Shown: one piece after another, positions 1-8,000 of the stretch
Numbering within the stretch: position 1 is the stretch's first letter
Layout: each line of letters starts with the position of its first letter
NCBI GenBank assembly: GCA_002448395.1
Contig: DJXS01000018.1
Coordinates: 1-18,014 of the forward strand
Direction: 5' to 3'
Source of the DNA: Lachnospiraceae bacterium UBA6998
GTDB taxonomy: Bacteria; Bacillota; Clostridia; Lachnospirales; Lachnospiraceae
Length of the DNA stretch: 18,014 bases
Position numbers and translations under genes: made by a program
Notes under the pieces: generated by a model
The model's input: the letters and a program-made list of their open reading frames with translations, nothing else
Databases searched by the model: none
Told to the model about the DNA's origin: nothing

Positions 1-170
1 TCCGTCCTTCCGGCTCCGATCACGGTCACGGACTGCCCCTCCGGCAGCTCCTGCATCTGGCTGAGCACTTTCTCGAGTTTCCCCTGGATCGTCATTTCTG
101 TGTCCGGCTGATGTTCCCAGCCAAAATATCTCGTGCCGTCGTAACTGACGATCATTTTGAAATTCTTCAT
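1..170 (-). CDS. truA: tRNA pseudouridine synthase A, second copy (5' part only)
   Basis: This is the first 56 codons of a TruA-family enzyme, which converts uridines 38-40 of the tRNA anticodon stem-loop to pseudouridine. The translation begins MKNFKMIVSYDGTRYFGW and reaches the catalytic-loop motif GAGRT; only two bases of the following codon (GA, expected catalytic Asp) are inside the window, so the gene runs off the left edge. The start at 170 is preceded by a strong GGAGGAG site. It is the last visible gene of the LRR-VWA-AAA-PH operon, 39 bases after the PH-like gene. A second, complete truA lies at 16737-17636; the two differ clearly in sequence (for example FGWEHQP here against SGFQAQK there), so they are diverged paralogs. 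Family assignment is confident from the N-terminal motifs; whether it acts on the same tRNA positions cannot be judged from this fragment. Confidence 0.88.
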   Translation of the reverse strand, partial: MKNFKMIVSYDGTRYFGWEHQPDTEMTIQGKLEKVLSQMQELPEGQSVTVIGAGRT

Positions 171-209
171 GCGCCTCCTCCTTTCCGTGATTTCGCTTCT
201 TCAGTTCTT

Positions 210-548
210 CTATTGGTAGTTTCTCTTGAGCAGAGAAAACAGCTTATCCGCCTGGCTCTTGTTGTCCAGAGTCAGTACCTCCGCGCCTCCCTGATAGATC
301 ACCCGGATCGTGGGGTGCTCTATGTGGTATCCTCCCATCGCGCTGCTCTCGTCCTTGCTCTCCCTGCCGGGTATTACGCCCCTGATCCTGTCAAGGGGCA
401 GATATTTCCAGGAAAAGCCGCCTCCGGGCATAAAGAGCGCTTTGCTTCCGACGTGAAATTGTTCGATGACTGCGGCGGTCCTGAAGTCTTCCTTCGGATC
501 CTCTATCGCAAATTCCGGCAGTACCGGTCTGTATCCCCAAAACGCCAT
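210..548 (-). CDS. Small conserved-looking protein, possible PH-like fold
   Basis: A 112-residue soluble protein with no signal peptide or membrane segment, and one I do not recognise by name. The order of predicted elements (short beta stretches such as ALFMPGG, KYLPLDRIRGV and TIRVIYQGG, then a C-terminal helix around KSQADKLFSLLKR) resembles small bacterial PH-like domains, in which a lipid- or peptide-binding beta barrel is capped by a helix. That is an inference from pattern only. The gene starts 16 bases after the stop of the AAA+ ATPase gene, with GAGGG five bases before its ATG, and is followed 39 bases later by truA, so it is almost certainly cotranscribed with the VWA/MoxR pair and may be an adaptor for it. 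No catalytic motif is visible. Confidence 0.75.
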   Translation of the reverse strand: MAFWGYRPVLPEFAIEDPKEDFRTAAVIEQFHVGSKALFMPGGGFSWKYLPLDRIRGVIPGRESKDESSAMGGYHIEHPTIRVIYQGGAEVLTLDNKSQADKLFSLLKRNYQ

Positions 549-564
549 GATGTCCCTCGTTTTT

Positions 565-2112
565 TCAGATCCCGAGAAGAGAAAGCGCTTCCTGCTGCAG
601 AGATTCCCTGCGGTCCTTGAGCAGCAGAAGCCTGTTGTATCTGTAAAAAGCCTCGTTCCCGTTCTCGTTCACAAATTTCAGGCTGTAATAGCCTGCGGTA
701 AGTTCCGACAGAAACAGCACGATCTCCTGCCCCTCTCCGAAAGTCGCCGAGAGAAAACGGAAGCTGTTTGTCAGATGTCTGTCTGTCGCCGCGATCTCCT
801 CTTTTCTCGCTGTCTCCGCCGCGTCAAATGATTGTTTGAGCAAAGTGAAATCATGCCGCGGGTCTCCGTTTCCCTCCAGCGAGACGAGTTTTTCCATCTC
901 TCTGAGTCTGGCGCTGACCTTTCTCTCCACTCTCTCGCTCTCTCTGTCGAGCATTCTGGCTTTTTTCAGGCGCTCAGTCTCCTGCTCACACAAAAGCCTT
1001 CTTCCCGCCAGAAGATATTTTGCATTGTTTTCTCCGGCGTCTGTCTTCAACTCCGTGCTTCTCTTAAGCGCTCCCCTGACAGTGGTGAGTTCCTCCAGGA
1101 CCCTCTTCTGAACCCTCTGCTTCTCGGCATAGGCCGTAAACTCCTGACTGAGGCTGTCAATAAGAAGGCCGAGGATACTGAGTTTCTCATCGAAGGGAGC
1201 CTCCCTGAGCACTGTACTTTCCTCGGGGACAGACCCTTCAAGGATCTCCGGGATCCTGTAGAGAGTGCGGTATTTACTGTACAGCTCGTAATAGGACGCA
1301 AATCCCGCCGCGATCTCCGAATCCTGCAGGTACTGTACGCAGAGCCTCTCATTCACCGGAATGCCCATCTTCTCGTAGACCTTGATGATCCTGGAGAGGT
1401 CCTCCCAGCCTCTGGCTGTCACGAACTGCCTGCCGTCGATCTGTGTTTTGACACTGTAAAAGTCTTTCTTCCGGATCTCAAGATAGGACAGGATCGCCCC
1501 GTGGATCCCCATCTGGTACGCGTACTCCTTCCACACCGGGAAGTCTTCCTCGATGTCGATCCTCTTTACGCGGTCCAGCGTAACGATGTCGAAATCCCTC
1601 ACGGACTTATTGTACTGGGGCGGATTTCCGGCTGTGACGATGATAAAACCGTCCGGGACCTTGTGGTTTCCGAACATTTTGTACTGCAGAAACTGCAGCA
1701 TAGTCGGCGCCAGTGTCTCCGAGACACAGTTGATCTCGTCCAAAAACAGGATTCCCTCTGATATGCCTGACAGTTCGATCTGGTCGTAGACCGAGGCCAC
1801 GATCTCACTCATCGTGTACTCGGTGACGGAGTACTCCTCCCCGCCGTATTCTTTCTTAGAAATAAAGGGCAGGCCGATGGCGCTCTGTCTTGTGTGATGG
1901 GTGATCGTATAAGAGATCAGGCTGATCCCGCACTCCCGCGCCACCTGCTCCATGATAGCGGTTTTGCCGATGCCGGGCGGTCCCATGAGAAGGATGGGTC
2001 TTTGTCTCTCCGGAGGTATCTCATAAGCCCCGGTATCGTCCTTTTTCAGGTAAGCCCTGACTGTATTGATCACTTCCTGCTTGGCTTCCTTGATGTTTAA
2101 TCTGATATTCAA
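565..2112 (-). CDS. MoxR-like AAA+ ATPase
   Basis: A 515-residue AAA+ ATPase of the MoxR/RavA type. Visible motifs are Walker A GPPGIGKT (residues 44-51), the MoxR-like segment RQSAIGLP (75-82), Walker B ILFLDEIN (121-128), sensor-1 TAGNPP (160-165) and arginines in DRVKR (180-184). After the ATPase core (about 1-260) comes a helical region, and residues about 330-440 are rich in charged heptad-like sequence, suggesting a coiled-coil arm. MoxR proteins are hexameric and work with a VWA-domain partner; here the partner is encoded directly upstream. The start is a TTG whose bases overlap the stop of the VWA gene (TTGA, 4-base overlap), preceded by GGGAG; this implies translational coupling and a fixed ratio of the two proteins. 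The 515/473-residue pairing is similar in size to RavA/ViaA of E. coli, but I see no specific sequence match to RavA. Confidence 0.93.
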   Translation of the reverse strand: MNIRLNIKEAKQEVINTVRAYLKKDDTGAYEIPPERQRPILLMGPPGIGKTAIMEQVARECGISLISYTITHHTRQSAIGLPFISKKEYGGEEYSVTEYTMSEIVASVYDQIELSGISEGILFLDEINCVSETLAPTMLQFLQYKMFGNHKVPDGFIIVTAGNPPQYNKSVRDFDIVTLDRVKRIDIEEDFPVWKEYAYQMGIHGAILSYLEIRKKDFYSVKTQIDGRQFVTARGWEDLSRIIKVYEKMGIPVNERLCVQYLQDSEIAAGFASYYELYSKYRTLYRIPEILEGSVPEESTVLREAPFDEKLSILGLLIDSLSQEFTAYAEKQRVQKRVLEELTTVRGALKRSTELKTDAGENNAKYLLAGRRLLCEQETERLKKARMLDRESERVERKVSARLREMEKLVSLEGNGDPRHDFTLLKQSFDAAETARKEEIAATDRHLTNSFRFLSATFGEGQEIVLFLSELTAGYYSLKFVNENGNEAFYRYNRLLLLKDRRESLQQEALSLLGI

Positions 2113-3530
2113 TGTGTACTCCCGCGCCTCTCTACTGTTTCCATCCCCTCCGGGGTCAGGAATAATTTAATGGCCCAGTCCGGCACTCCCGTGTCGTCCA
2201 GTTCCTCGTCCTTCCAGAAAACAAATGCCGTCTCATAATCCGTCGGCTTCTTCGGGTACTCCCCGAATCCGTCCGTAAAATACATAAGCCCCCTCAGGTT
2301 CTCCAGTTCTCCCCTGGCCCTGAGGTCCTCCACATAGTTGAAGACCGGTCTGAAATCCGTTCCGAATCCGCCCTTCACCTCAAATTCCTCCGCATACTGC
2401 TGAAGCTGGGAAATGTCGCTGATCACCCGGTCATTCTGGACTTTGTCATCGCATTCGATCAAATGGATCTCCGTTTTCTTAAAAAAGCTCCCGATCCCCG
2501 ACAGAAGGTCCGCCGTCTCGTTCAGGAACTGCTGCACGAGGACCTTCTGACAGGACGCCGACGTATCGATGGCGATCACCAGCGAATCCACTTTCCGGAT
2601 CTCCCGGAACTCATTCTCCTCGATCAGCGGCATATTGCCGTACAGCTCCATCCCGTAATAATAAAACCCGTAGTCGAAGGAGTCGAGATCGATCCCTGCC
2701 TCCTCGCGAAGGATCGAGAACCTCTGGAGGAACTCCCTGTAGTCCGTGCGCTTTCTGCTCTCAAATCGAAGGATCCTGGATAGGGAGCCGTATTCCTCCG
2801 ATCTCTCCTTCCCGATCAGGTCAAGATCCGCCTCGATCTGCTCCGCGTTTTTCTTCCATTCGTCCTCTTTGGGGTTTACCGGCTTTAAATGCCGGGAATC
2901 CTGCGTCTCCTGCTGTCCGTCCTGCCCGTCATTGTCCGGCGGAACGCCGGGCGGAGTCCCGGGCGGCTTTTCCCGCGGCTCCTCGTCCTCCATGCGCTGC
3001 CAGAAACTGTGGTCGTCCACCGTAAACTCCCTGCGCAAGGCTTCTTCCATCGCGTAGTCTCGGTCCCTCTCCAGAAACCAGGCGTAGATCTTCTCTGCCG
3101 TCAGGATTCTGATCTCGGACTCGAGTTTCTCATACCATCCCTCCCGGAAAGTCGAGTGGGATCTCGCGATCACATCATAAGTCATGGAGTCTACGACCGA
3201 CTCCGCGGCAATGTCGCAGCACAGATCCCACAGTTCCGGATCTTCCCTGTCTCTTGCTGAGAACATGTGACGAAACAGGCAGTGGATCAGCATATGCATA
3301 TACATTCTGTTCATCCTGCGGGGTCTCTCCACATAAACCTGAAGAAGAAATCCCGGGTTAAAGCGTATGTAAGCCGCGTCTGTTCCCGCGGAGGATGTCG
3401 CGAGGTCCATCTTGAAGCCAAGGCTGTTCAGGGCGGGCGCCATAAACCGCATGGACAGAAGCAGTTCCGTCCGGACCGCGTCCAGGATCCTGAAACCCAT
3501 CTGCTCCAGTTTCTCTCTGGTGTCAGACAT
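2109..3530 (-). CDS. VWA-domain protein with degenerate metallopeptidase-like N-terminus (DUF2201-type)
   Basis: A 473-residue cytoplasmic protein. The N-terminal part (about 1-160) looks like the putative metallopeptidase half of DUF2201 proteins, where an HExxH helix is expected; here the segment reads HMLIHCLFRH (79-88), keeping His79, His83 and His88 but with Met in place of the catalytic Glu, so peptidase activity is doubtful. A proline-rich linker lies at about 186-200. The C-terminal VWA domain (about 313-460) has an intact MIDAS metal site: DTSAS (322-326), the Thr of GFGTD (388-392) and the Asp of FTDG (418-421). VWA proteins with MIDAS bind substrates for, or dock onto, MoxR ATPases. 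The gene overlaps the ATPase gene by 4 bases and follows the LRR gene after 66 bases, with AAAGGA before its ATG. Family call is good; the cellular target is unknown. Confidence 0.9.
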   Translation of the reverse strand: MSDTREKLEQMGFRILDAVRTELLLSMRFMAPALNSLGFKMDLATSSAGTDAAYIRFNPGFLLQVYVERPRRMNRMYMHMLIHCLFRHMFSARDREDPELWDLCCDIAAESVVDSMTYDVIARSHSTFREGWYEKLESEIRILTAEKIYAWFLERDRDYAMEEALRREFTVDDHSFWQRMEDEEPREKPPGTPPGVPPDNDGQDGQQETQDSRHLKPVNPKEDEWKKNAEQIEADLDLIGKERSEEYGSLSRILRFESRKRTDYREFLQRFSILREEAGIDLDSFDYGFYYYGMELYGNMPLIEENEFREIRKVDSLVIAIDTSASCQKVLVQQFLNETADLLSGIGSFFKKTEIHLIECDDKVQNDRVISDISQLQQYAEEFEVKGGFGTDFRPVFNYVEDLRARGELENLRGLMYFTDGFGEYPKKPTDYETAFVFWKDEELDDTGVPDWAIKLFLTPEGMETVERRGSTH

Positions 3531-3596
3531 TCCGATTCCTTTCTGCTGTATAGTTACAGATCAAAACATAGTCATTACTGACGGTCATCATTCCCG

Positions 3597-4487
3597 TCAC
3601 CAGTCTTCAAGCTCCATAGACAAATCCTGGTTTTTCCCGGCTGTCTCTCTTCCGCTCTCCATAAATACCGCGCATATGGCGGTCTCCCCCAGTTCTGAGG
3701 CGATCCTGAGAGCTTTAGCACACGCCTGGCTGTCTGCCAGCCCTCTCTGCGTGAGGAGTCTCACTCTGTCGATCTGACCGCTCCTGATAAAGCGCTCCAA
3801 GGCCTGCTCCGCGTGTTCTGTAAGGAACTGCGTGTAATGCCTCTCCGCGGCTTCGTCGAGGTCATGGGGGAACATAAGTCTGTCTGATGCGATCACCGCC
3901 GCAAAGGACGCGTCGTCGCGCTCCATAAAGGAAAACAGTCGGTCATACTCCCTGAATCTGATCTCCCTTTTCCGGACACAGTTTCTGTACGCGTACCCGC
4001 CTCCCTCGTAGGCGAACTGGATCGTCCTGGCCATCGTGTTCTCCGATGCGATCAGGGCGTATTCCGGGAAAGACAGACGGATCTCCTCCCCGGGCAGAAG
4101 CAAGTGAAAGCTCATAGCGTGGTCGTTGTCCGAAAGCATATCCTTTACAAGCGCGTAAGACTGTCCTCCGAGTCTGATCTCGATCTCCTCAAGATCGGTA
4201 CACTGGCGGATAACGCCGTCGTAATAGTCCTCTACACTGTCATACAGGCTCATCCTGCGCAGAGCCGCGCAGTTGTGAAATGCGAACAGACAAAGTCTCT
4301 TTACCGATGGTGGAAGCACCACTTCCCTCAGGTCCTTTCTGCCGGCAAAAGCATGCTTTCCGATGCTTCTGACCGCAAGCCCCTCAATCCTGTCCGGTAT
4401 CGTCAGGCTTCTCACAGGACCTTCAAATCCGGTTATTTCTATACAGTCCTCTCCGAGGTACCGTATCTTCTCATAAGTAAATGGCAT
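3597..4487 (-). CDS. Leucine-rich-repeat (BspA/LRR_5-type) protein, first gene of the VWA-MoxR operon
   Basis: A 296-residue protein without a signal peptide, so probably cytoplasmic. Residues about 25-105 hold roughly three BspA-type repeats, seen as IPDRIEGLAVRSIGKHAF, then LPPSVKRLCLFAFHNC, then a weaker third unit. The rest (110-296) is mostly helical; the stretch around residues 230-275 (GQIDRVRLLTQRGL, then ALRIASELGETAICAVFME) has a helix-turn-helix-pair rhythm reminiscent of one or two ankyrin repeats. LRRs of this kind bind proteins, so a substrate-recognition role for the downstream VWA/AAA+ machine is a reasonable inference but not shown. The ATG at 4487 is preceded by AAGGAG with a 10-11 base spacer. 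A promoter with an extended -10 lies directly upstream, and no terminator is seen between this gene and the VWA gene. Confidence 0.88.
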   Translation of the reverse strand: MPFTYEKIRYLGEDCIEITGFEGPVRSLTIPDRIEGLAVRSIGKHAFAGRKDLREVVLPPSVKRLCLFAFHNCAALRRMSLYDSVEDYYDGVIRQCTDLEEIEIRLGGQSYALVKDMLSDNDHAMSFHLLLPGEEIRLSFPEYALIASENTMARTIQFAYEGGGYAYRNCVRKREIRFREYDRLFSFMERDDASFAAVIASDRLMFPHDLDEAAERHYTQFLTEHAEQALERFIRSGQIDRVRLLTQRGLADSQACAKALRIASELGETAICAVFMESGRETAGKNQDLSMELEDW

Positions 4488-4517
4488 TCCCGCGTCGCTC
4501 CTTCCCGTTTCACAAAA

Positions 4518-4546
4518 ATTATAGCAAATAAGAAGGCATTACTCCA
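4518..4546 (-). promoter_or_regulatory. Promoter of the LRR-VWA-AAA operon
   Basis: On the minus strand TGGAGT (4541-4546) is followed after exactly 17 bases by TATAAT (4518-4523). TGC directly before the -10 makes it an extended -10 (TGnTATAAT), which compensates for the poor -35. Predicted transcription starts near 4511, giving a leader of about 25 bases before the LRR start codon. Confidence 0.65.
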
Positions 4547-4589
4547 TGAATTAGTCCATATATTAGTCTGCGAAAAGATCCGCGTGCTC

Positions 4590-4619
4590 AAAAAAGGAGC
4601 AGCCGCAGCTGCTCCTTTT
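4590..4619 (-). terminator. Rho-independent terminator of the lipoprotein gene
   Basis: A perfect 12-base-pair inverted repeat (AAAAGGAGCAGC at 4592-4603 against GCTGCTCCTTTT at 4608-4619) with a 4-base loop; on the minus strand the stem ends in a run of six T. It begins 31 bases after the lipoprotein stop codon and separates that gene from the LRR operon promoter. Confidence 0.92.
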
Positions 4620-4649
4620 CCTATACCGATGAAGGTATCCGTATTCTGT

Positions 4650-5576
4650 TTACAGCCCGATCACGTTATCAAAAAGACCGGTGCCGGACGCATCAGGCGC
4701 ATCCTCTGCGGAGGAGATCACTTTCTCCGGGATCTTCAGCTCGTCGATGGTATTGTATTCGAGATCATCCACCGTGATCACAAATTTGTCTGTGGTCACG
4801 CTGACGCCGTTTTCTCTGAGCATATCCTTGATCAGAAGATTTCCGAGAGCTGTGCAGTCCACTGTGGCTGCGGCAGGCAGCATCTCATCTTTGTAGATAT
4901 AGAGTACAATGTTCGCGTCAGCTCCGGTGAAATCCAGATCCTCCGATATGGAGGAGCCCTCTCCCGACATATCGTCGGCAGCTCTGAGGATTTCCCCGAT
5001 CAGTTCTCCGCTCACATTGACGTCCATTCTGTAGACTTCTCTCTCGCCCTTCATCTCTGTCTCTTCAGCCAGAACAGCTTTGACGTCGCCGGAAACGATC
5101 TTTTGCAGGATTCCGAGCATTACCTTGTAGTCAGGAAGTTTCTCCGTCTCCTGCCCGTTTTCCTGCTCGTTTTCTTTGTCATTCTGTAGTTTCAGCCAGT
5201 TCTCGCCGTCCATACTCGCGTATACGACTGCTTCATCATCCCGGGTCTGCATATAGCTCTCCACGGGAAGAGAAATCTCCCCGATAATAGGGAATTTTGT
5301 CCCGACAGATCCCTTTACATGGCTCACTCCCGAATCCCTGACTGTTTCCATTTCAAGATCCGCATTCAGCGCAAGGTCGAATTCAATGCCTTCTGCAGAA
5401 GCCGGTCCCTCATAGTCCGCTCTGATATTGCCCTTGACGGATTTAACCGTTTCAAGGTTTTTCATCACTTTTTTGGTAATGCTGACCGCAGTGGGCTTAA
5501 AGAGGCTGCACCCCGTAAAGGAGGTCAGCGCCACGACCGCGGCAAGAAATATTGCGATTATTCTGGATTTTTTCAT
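4650..5576 (-). CDS. Secreted lipoprotein of unknown function
   Basis: A 308-residue predicted lipoprotein. It begins MKKSRIIAIFLAAVVALTSF and continues TGCSLF: a basic N-terminus, a hydrophobic segment and a lipobox-like FTGC, so the Cys would be lipidated and the protein anchored on the outer face of the membrane. The frame is open 18 codons further upstream, but 5576 is chosen because GGAGG lies 7-9 bases before it and a signal peptide follows at once. The mature part is acidic and rich in alternating beta-type sequence (KVMKNLETVKSVKGNIRAD near the start), reminiscent of LolA/LppX-like half-barrel lipoproteins; this is fold-level inference and no ligand can be named. It is a single-gene unit between the galE terminator and its own terminator. 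An AT-rich stretch near 5650-5665 on the minus strand could supply a -10 element, but no good -35 is visible. Confidence 0.87.
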   Translation of the reverse strand: MKKSRIIAIFLAAVVALTSFTGCSLFKPTAVSITKKVMKNLETVKSVKGNIRADYEGPASAEGIEFDLALNADLEMETVRDSGVSHVKGSVGTKFPIIGEISLPVESYMQTRDDEAVVYASMDGENWLKLQNDKENEQENGQETEKLPDYKVMLGILQKIVSGDVKAVLAEETEMKGEREVYRMDVNVSGELIGEILRAADDMSGEGSSISEDLDFTGADANIVLYIYKDEMLPAAATVDCTALGNLLIKDMLRENGVSVTTDKFVITVDDLEYNTIDELKIPEKVISSAEDAPDASGTGLFDNVIGL

Positions 5577-5694
5577 ACTCTTCCTCCAAAACTTATTTCT
5601 CATTCGTAACCCGGAAGCCCCGGCGCGCACAGAGCACTGCCGGGATCATCCTATATAATATACGTATTTCATCCGCTTTCGGCACGCTGTTACA

Positions 5695-5733
5695 GAAAAA
5701 ACGGCTCTCTGCCGCCTTCACGGTAGAGAGCCA
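5695..5733 (-). terminator. Rho-independent terminator of galE
   Basis: GGCTCTCT (5703-5710) pairs with AGAGAGCC (5725-5732), and after one mismatch CCG pairs with CGG, leaving a 6-base loop. On the minus strand the stem is followed by a T-rich run (complement of the A run at 5696-5701). It starts 25 bases after the galE stop codon. Confidence 0.88.
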
Positions 5734-5757
5734 TCCGATTCCCGTTCCCTGGGTTTA

Positions 5758-6774
5758 TTATTCTACATAGCCGTCAGGATTATTGCTCTGCCAGTTCCAA
5801 CCGTCCCTGCACATATCCTCGAGATTCTTCTCCGCAGTCCAGCCCAGAACTTCTCTTGCCTTGGCGGGGTCGCTATAGCAGACAGCGATATCGCCGGGTC
5901 TTCTGGGATCGATCACATAGGGCAGTTCTCTTCCGCAAGCCTTGGAGAACGCCTTGATAATGTCGAGAACGCTGTAGCCGTGTCCCGTGCCCAGGTTGAA
6001 GATATTGACGCCGTCCAGCTTCTCCATACCTTCAATAGCCTTGACGTGGCCCTTAGCCAGATCTACAACGTGGATATAGTCGCGGATTCCTGTTCCGTCG
6101 GGCGTGTCGTAATCGTTGCCGAATACGTGAACCTTCTCAAGCTTGCCGGTAGCGACCTGCGCCACATAGGGAAGCAGGTTGTTCGGGATTCCCTTGGGAT
6201 CCTCGCCGATCAGGCCGCTCTCATGGGCTCCGATAGGGTTAAAATAGCGAAGCAGCATCACTTTCCAGCGATTGTCCGCTTTCCAGATATCCGTCAGGAT
6301 CCTCTCCTGCATGGACTTGGTCTCGCCGTAAGGATTGGTCGTGATACCCTTGGGGCACTCCTCCGTGATCGGGATGAATGCGGGGTCTCCGTATACAGTC
6401 GCAGAAGATGAGAATACGATCTTAAAGCAGTCATGCTCTCTCATCGACTTGCAGAGTGTCAGTGTGGAACCGAGGTTGTTCTCATAATACTCGATCGGCT
6501 TTCTTGTGGATTCGCCGACTGCCTTATAACCCGCGAAGTGAATGACCGCGTCGATCTTCTCTTTATCGAACAGAGCGTCCAAAGCCGCCTTATCGCATAC
6601 ATCCAGTTCATAGAAAGCAGGGCGCTTGCCAGTGATCTTCTCAATGCGGTCTACGACCATCGCCTTGGAGTTGTAGAGATTATCCGCGATCACTACTTCA
6701 TATCCGGACTGAAGCAGCTCAACTACGGTATGACTTCCGATAAAACCTGTTCCGCCTGTAACTAATATTGCCAT
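5758..6774 (-). CDS. galE: UDP-glucose 4-epimerase
   Basis: A 338-residue short-chain-dehydrogenase-type epimerase that interconverts UDP-glucose and UDP-galactose with bound NAD, supplying galactose for the Leloir pathway and for surface polysaccharides. The NAD-binding GGTGFIG motif is at residues 7-13; the catalytic residues are visible as SSSATVYG (Ser about 122-124) and the YxxxK of NPYGETK (Tyr149, Lys153). Length is standard for GalE. The frame opens six codons earlier at 6792, but that ATG sits within the ribosome binding site; the ATG at 6774 has GGAGG eight bases upstream and gives the canonical MAILVTGG start. It stands alone, without galK or galT beside it, suggesting a general polysaccharide role rather than a dedicated galactose operon. 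A TATAAT lies about 45 bases upstream of the start and a terminator follows. Confidence 0.97.
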   Translation of the reverse strand: MAILVTGGTGFIGSHTVVELLQSGYEVVIADNLYNSKAMVVDRIEKITGKRPAFYELDVCDKAALDALFDKEKIDAVIHFAGYKAVGESTRKPIEYYENNLGSTLTLCKSMREHDCFKIVFSSSATVYGDPAFIPITEECPKGITTNPYGETKSMQERILTDIWKADNRWKVMLLRYFNPIGAHESGLIGEDPKGIPNNLLPYVAQVATGKLEKVHVFGNDYDTPDGTGIRDYIHVVDLAKGHVKAIEGMEKLDGVNIFNLGTGHGYSVLDIIKAFSKACGRELPYVIDPRRPGDIAVCYSDPAKAREVLGWTAEKNLEDMCRDGWNWQSNNPDGYVE

Positions 6775-6815
6775 GGTGTTTTCCTCCTTCACCTTGATTC
6801 TTGTCTACCTAATAT

Positions 6816-6844
6816 ATTATAATGCAGAACCTGTCTTTTAAAAA
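6816..6844 (-). promoter_or_regulatory. Candidate galE promoter
   Basis: A perfect TATAAT (minus strand, 6816-6821) lies 42 bases before the galE start codon. The -35 region at 17 bases spacing is only TTTTTA (6839-6844), so the -10 carries most of the call. Confidence 0.45.
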
Positions 6845-6884
6845 CAATGTATTTTTGGATTCAAAATATACCCTATTGTATCCT

Positions 6885-8000
6885 TTACTTCAGCACACAC
6901 TCCAGCAGCACCGGGTTGTGGTCCGTGCACACAAAGCCCAAATCCTTAGTCTTGCAGGAGCGGACTTCAATGTTGTCCGACACGATAAAACCGTCAACCG
7001 CATAATACTGGAAGCTCTCCTTGTCCGATCCGGCATAGGGCTGATCAAGAGAGCGGCAGGACGGGACATCGCTGTTCATAAGGAACTGCCATCCCTCTCC
7101 GAAGATACCTGTTTCAAGCCTGCCCGGCGCCCATTTTCCCTCCTGAAGGGGATAGGCGCTTTCTTCCACGCTGTCAAAGGTCTGGTTGAAATCCCCGCCG
7201 GCAATAACGTAATTGCCCTCTTCGGCTTCTCTTTTCATAATCTCGGAAAGAACCCGCGTCTGCTCTGTTTTGCCCTCGCCGTTGTCATAGGCGTCCATAT
7301 GGAGGTTGATGACCACCAGTTCCTTGTCGCTGTCCTTTACGGGAATGCGGGAAAGAATAAGGCATCTCTTGAAGTTTGCAAGCCTTACGGGCCATTTAAA
7401 GGGACAGGGGAGCTGAATCCTCTCCGCTGAGTCCGTGAAGGCCCCCGTAAGGCTCATAATACCGCTTCTGACACTTCCGATAGGCGGAATGGGATACGGG
7501 ATAAACCTCACATTGAGATTATCGGCATAAGCTGAGGAATAACGCAGTTCCTCCTCGTCCATGAACCCATTGATCATTTCGATCTCTTCGTCGATAAAAT
7601 GGGACCTGGCCGCGCTCGCATCGACCTCCTGATACAGGATCACGTCAGGATCCATCTGCGCGGAGGCCTCCATGATCCCGTTAAGATTGCTCTGCACTCT
7701 CTCCCGGTCGGCAGTCATGACCCCTCTTCCGCCGTCCATGAAGAAATCCGCATTGTCTCCGAGCGCGCCGTATCCGCAGTTCCAGGTGAGGACCTTCAGA
7801 GTTTCTCCCTTGTTCAGCAGTTCCCAGTTTCCATGGTCGACGGCAAGCCGGTCGCTCGGAGCCGGCTTGAATTCCGTCAGCGTCAGGTATTCCAACATGG
7901 AAGCAAACAGAAGAACAATGAACAGAACTGCCGACAGCAGGAATCTGAATATCTTCTTTTTCCGCACGGAATATTTCTTACCATTGTTTATATTCTTCAC
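6885..8000 (-). CDS. Membrane-anchored endonuclease/exonuclease/phosphatase-family protein
   Basis: A 371-residue protein with an N-terminal transmembrane helix (about residues 15-38, after the basic KKYSVRKKK) and an extracytoplasmic EEP-fold domain. The metal-dependent active-site motifs are all visible: LTWNCGYG (Asn74), ILYQEVD (Glu125), INLHMD (His234), GGDFNQ (Asp270, Asn272) and CTDHNP (Asp360, His361). This superfamily includes DNases, inositol-phosphate phosphatases and sphingomyelinases; its substrate cannot be told here, but an outward-facing domain fits phosphodiester or phospholipid cleavage. The start chosen is GTG at 8000: it overlaps the stop of the upstream YdcF-like gene by 4 bases (GTGA) and has GGAGAG seven bases before it. 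An ATG at 8054 in the same frame would extend the protein by 18 residues into the upstream gene and lacks a better ribosome binding site. Confidence 0.9.
   Translation of the reverse strand: MKNINNGKKYSVRKKKIFRFLLSAVLFIVLLFASMLEYLTLTEFKPAPSDRLAVDHGNWELLNKGETLKVLTWNCGYGALGDNADFFMDGGRGVMTADRERVQSNLNGIMEASAQMDPDVILYQEVDASAARSHFIDEEIEMINGFMDEEELRYSSAYADNLNVRFIPYPIPPIGSVRSGIMSLTGAFTDSAERIQLPCPFKWPVRLANFKRCLILSRIPVKDSDKELVVINLHMDAYDNGEGKTEQTRVLSEIMKREAEEGNYVIAGGDFNQTFDSVEESAYPLQEGKWAPGRLETGIFGEGWQFLMNSDVPSCRSLDQPYAGSDKESFQYYAVDGFIVSDNIEVRSCKTKDLGFVCTDHNPVLLECVLK

Noticed and set aside
832..1761. Plus-strand open frame of 309 codons
   Set aside because: It is antisense to the well-supported AAA+ ATPase and lacks any motif.
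4104..5189. Plus-strand open frame of 361 codons
   Set aside because: It runs antisense through the LRR gene, a terminator and the lipoprotein gene; no coherent domain is visible.
6858..6880. Possible terminator after the EEP-family gene
   Set aside because: The only stem is about four to five weak base pairs (ATAC/GTAT), too unstable to call.
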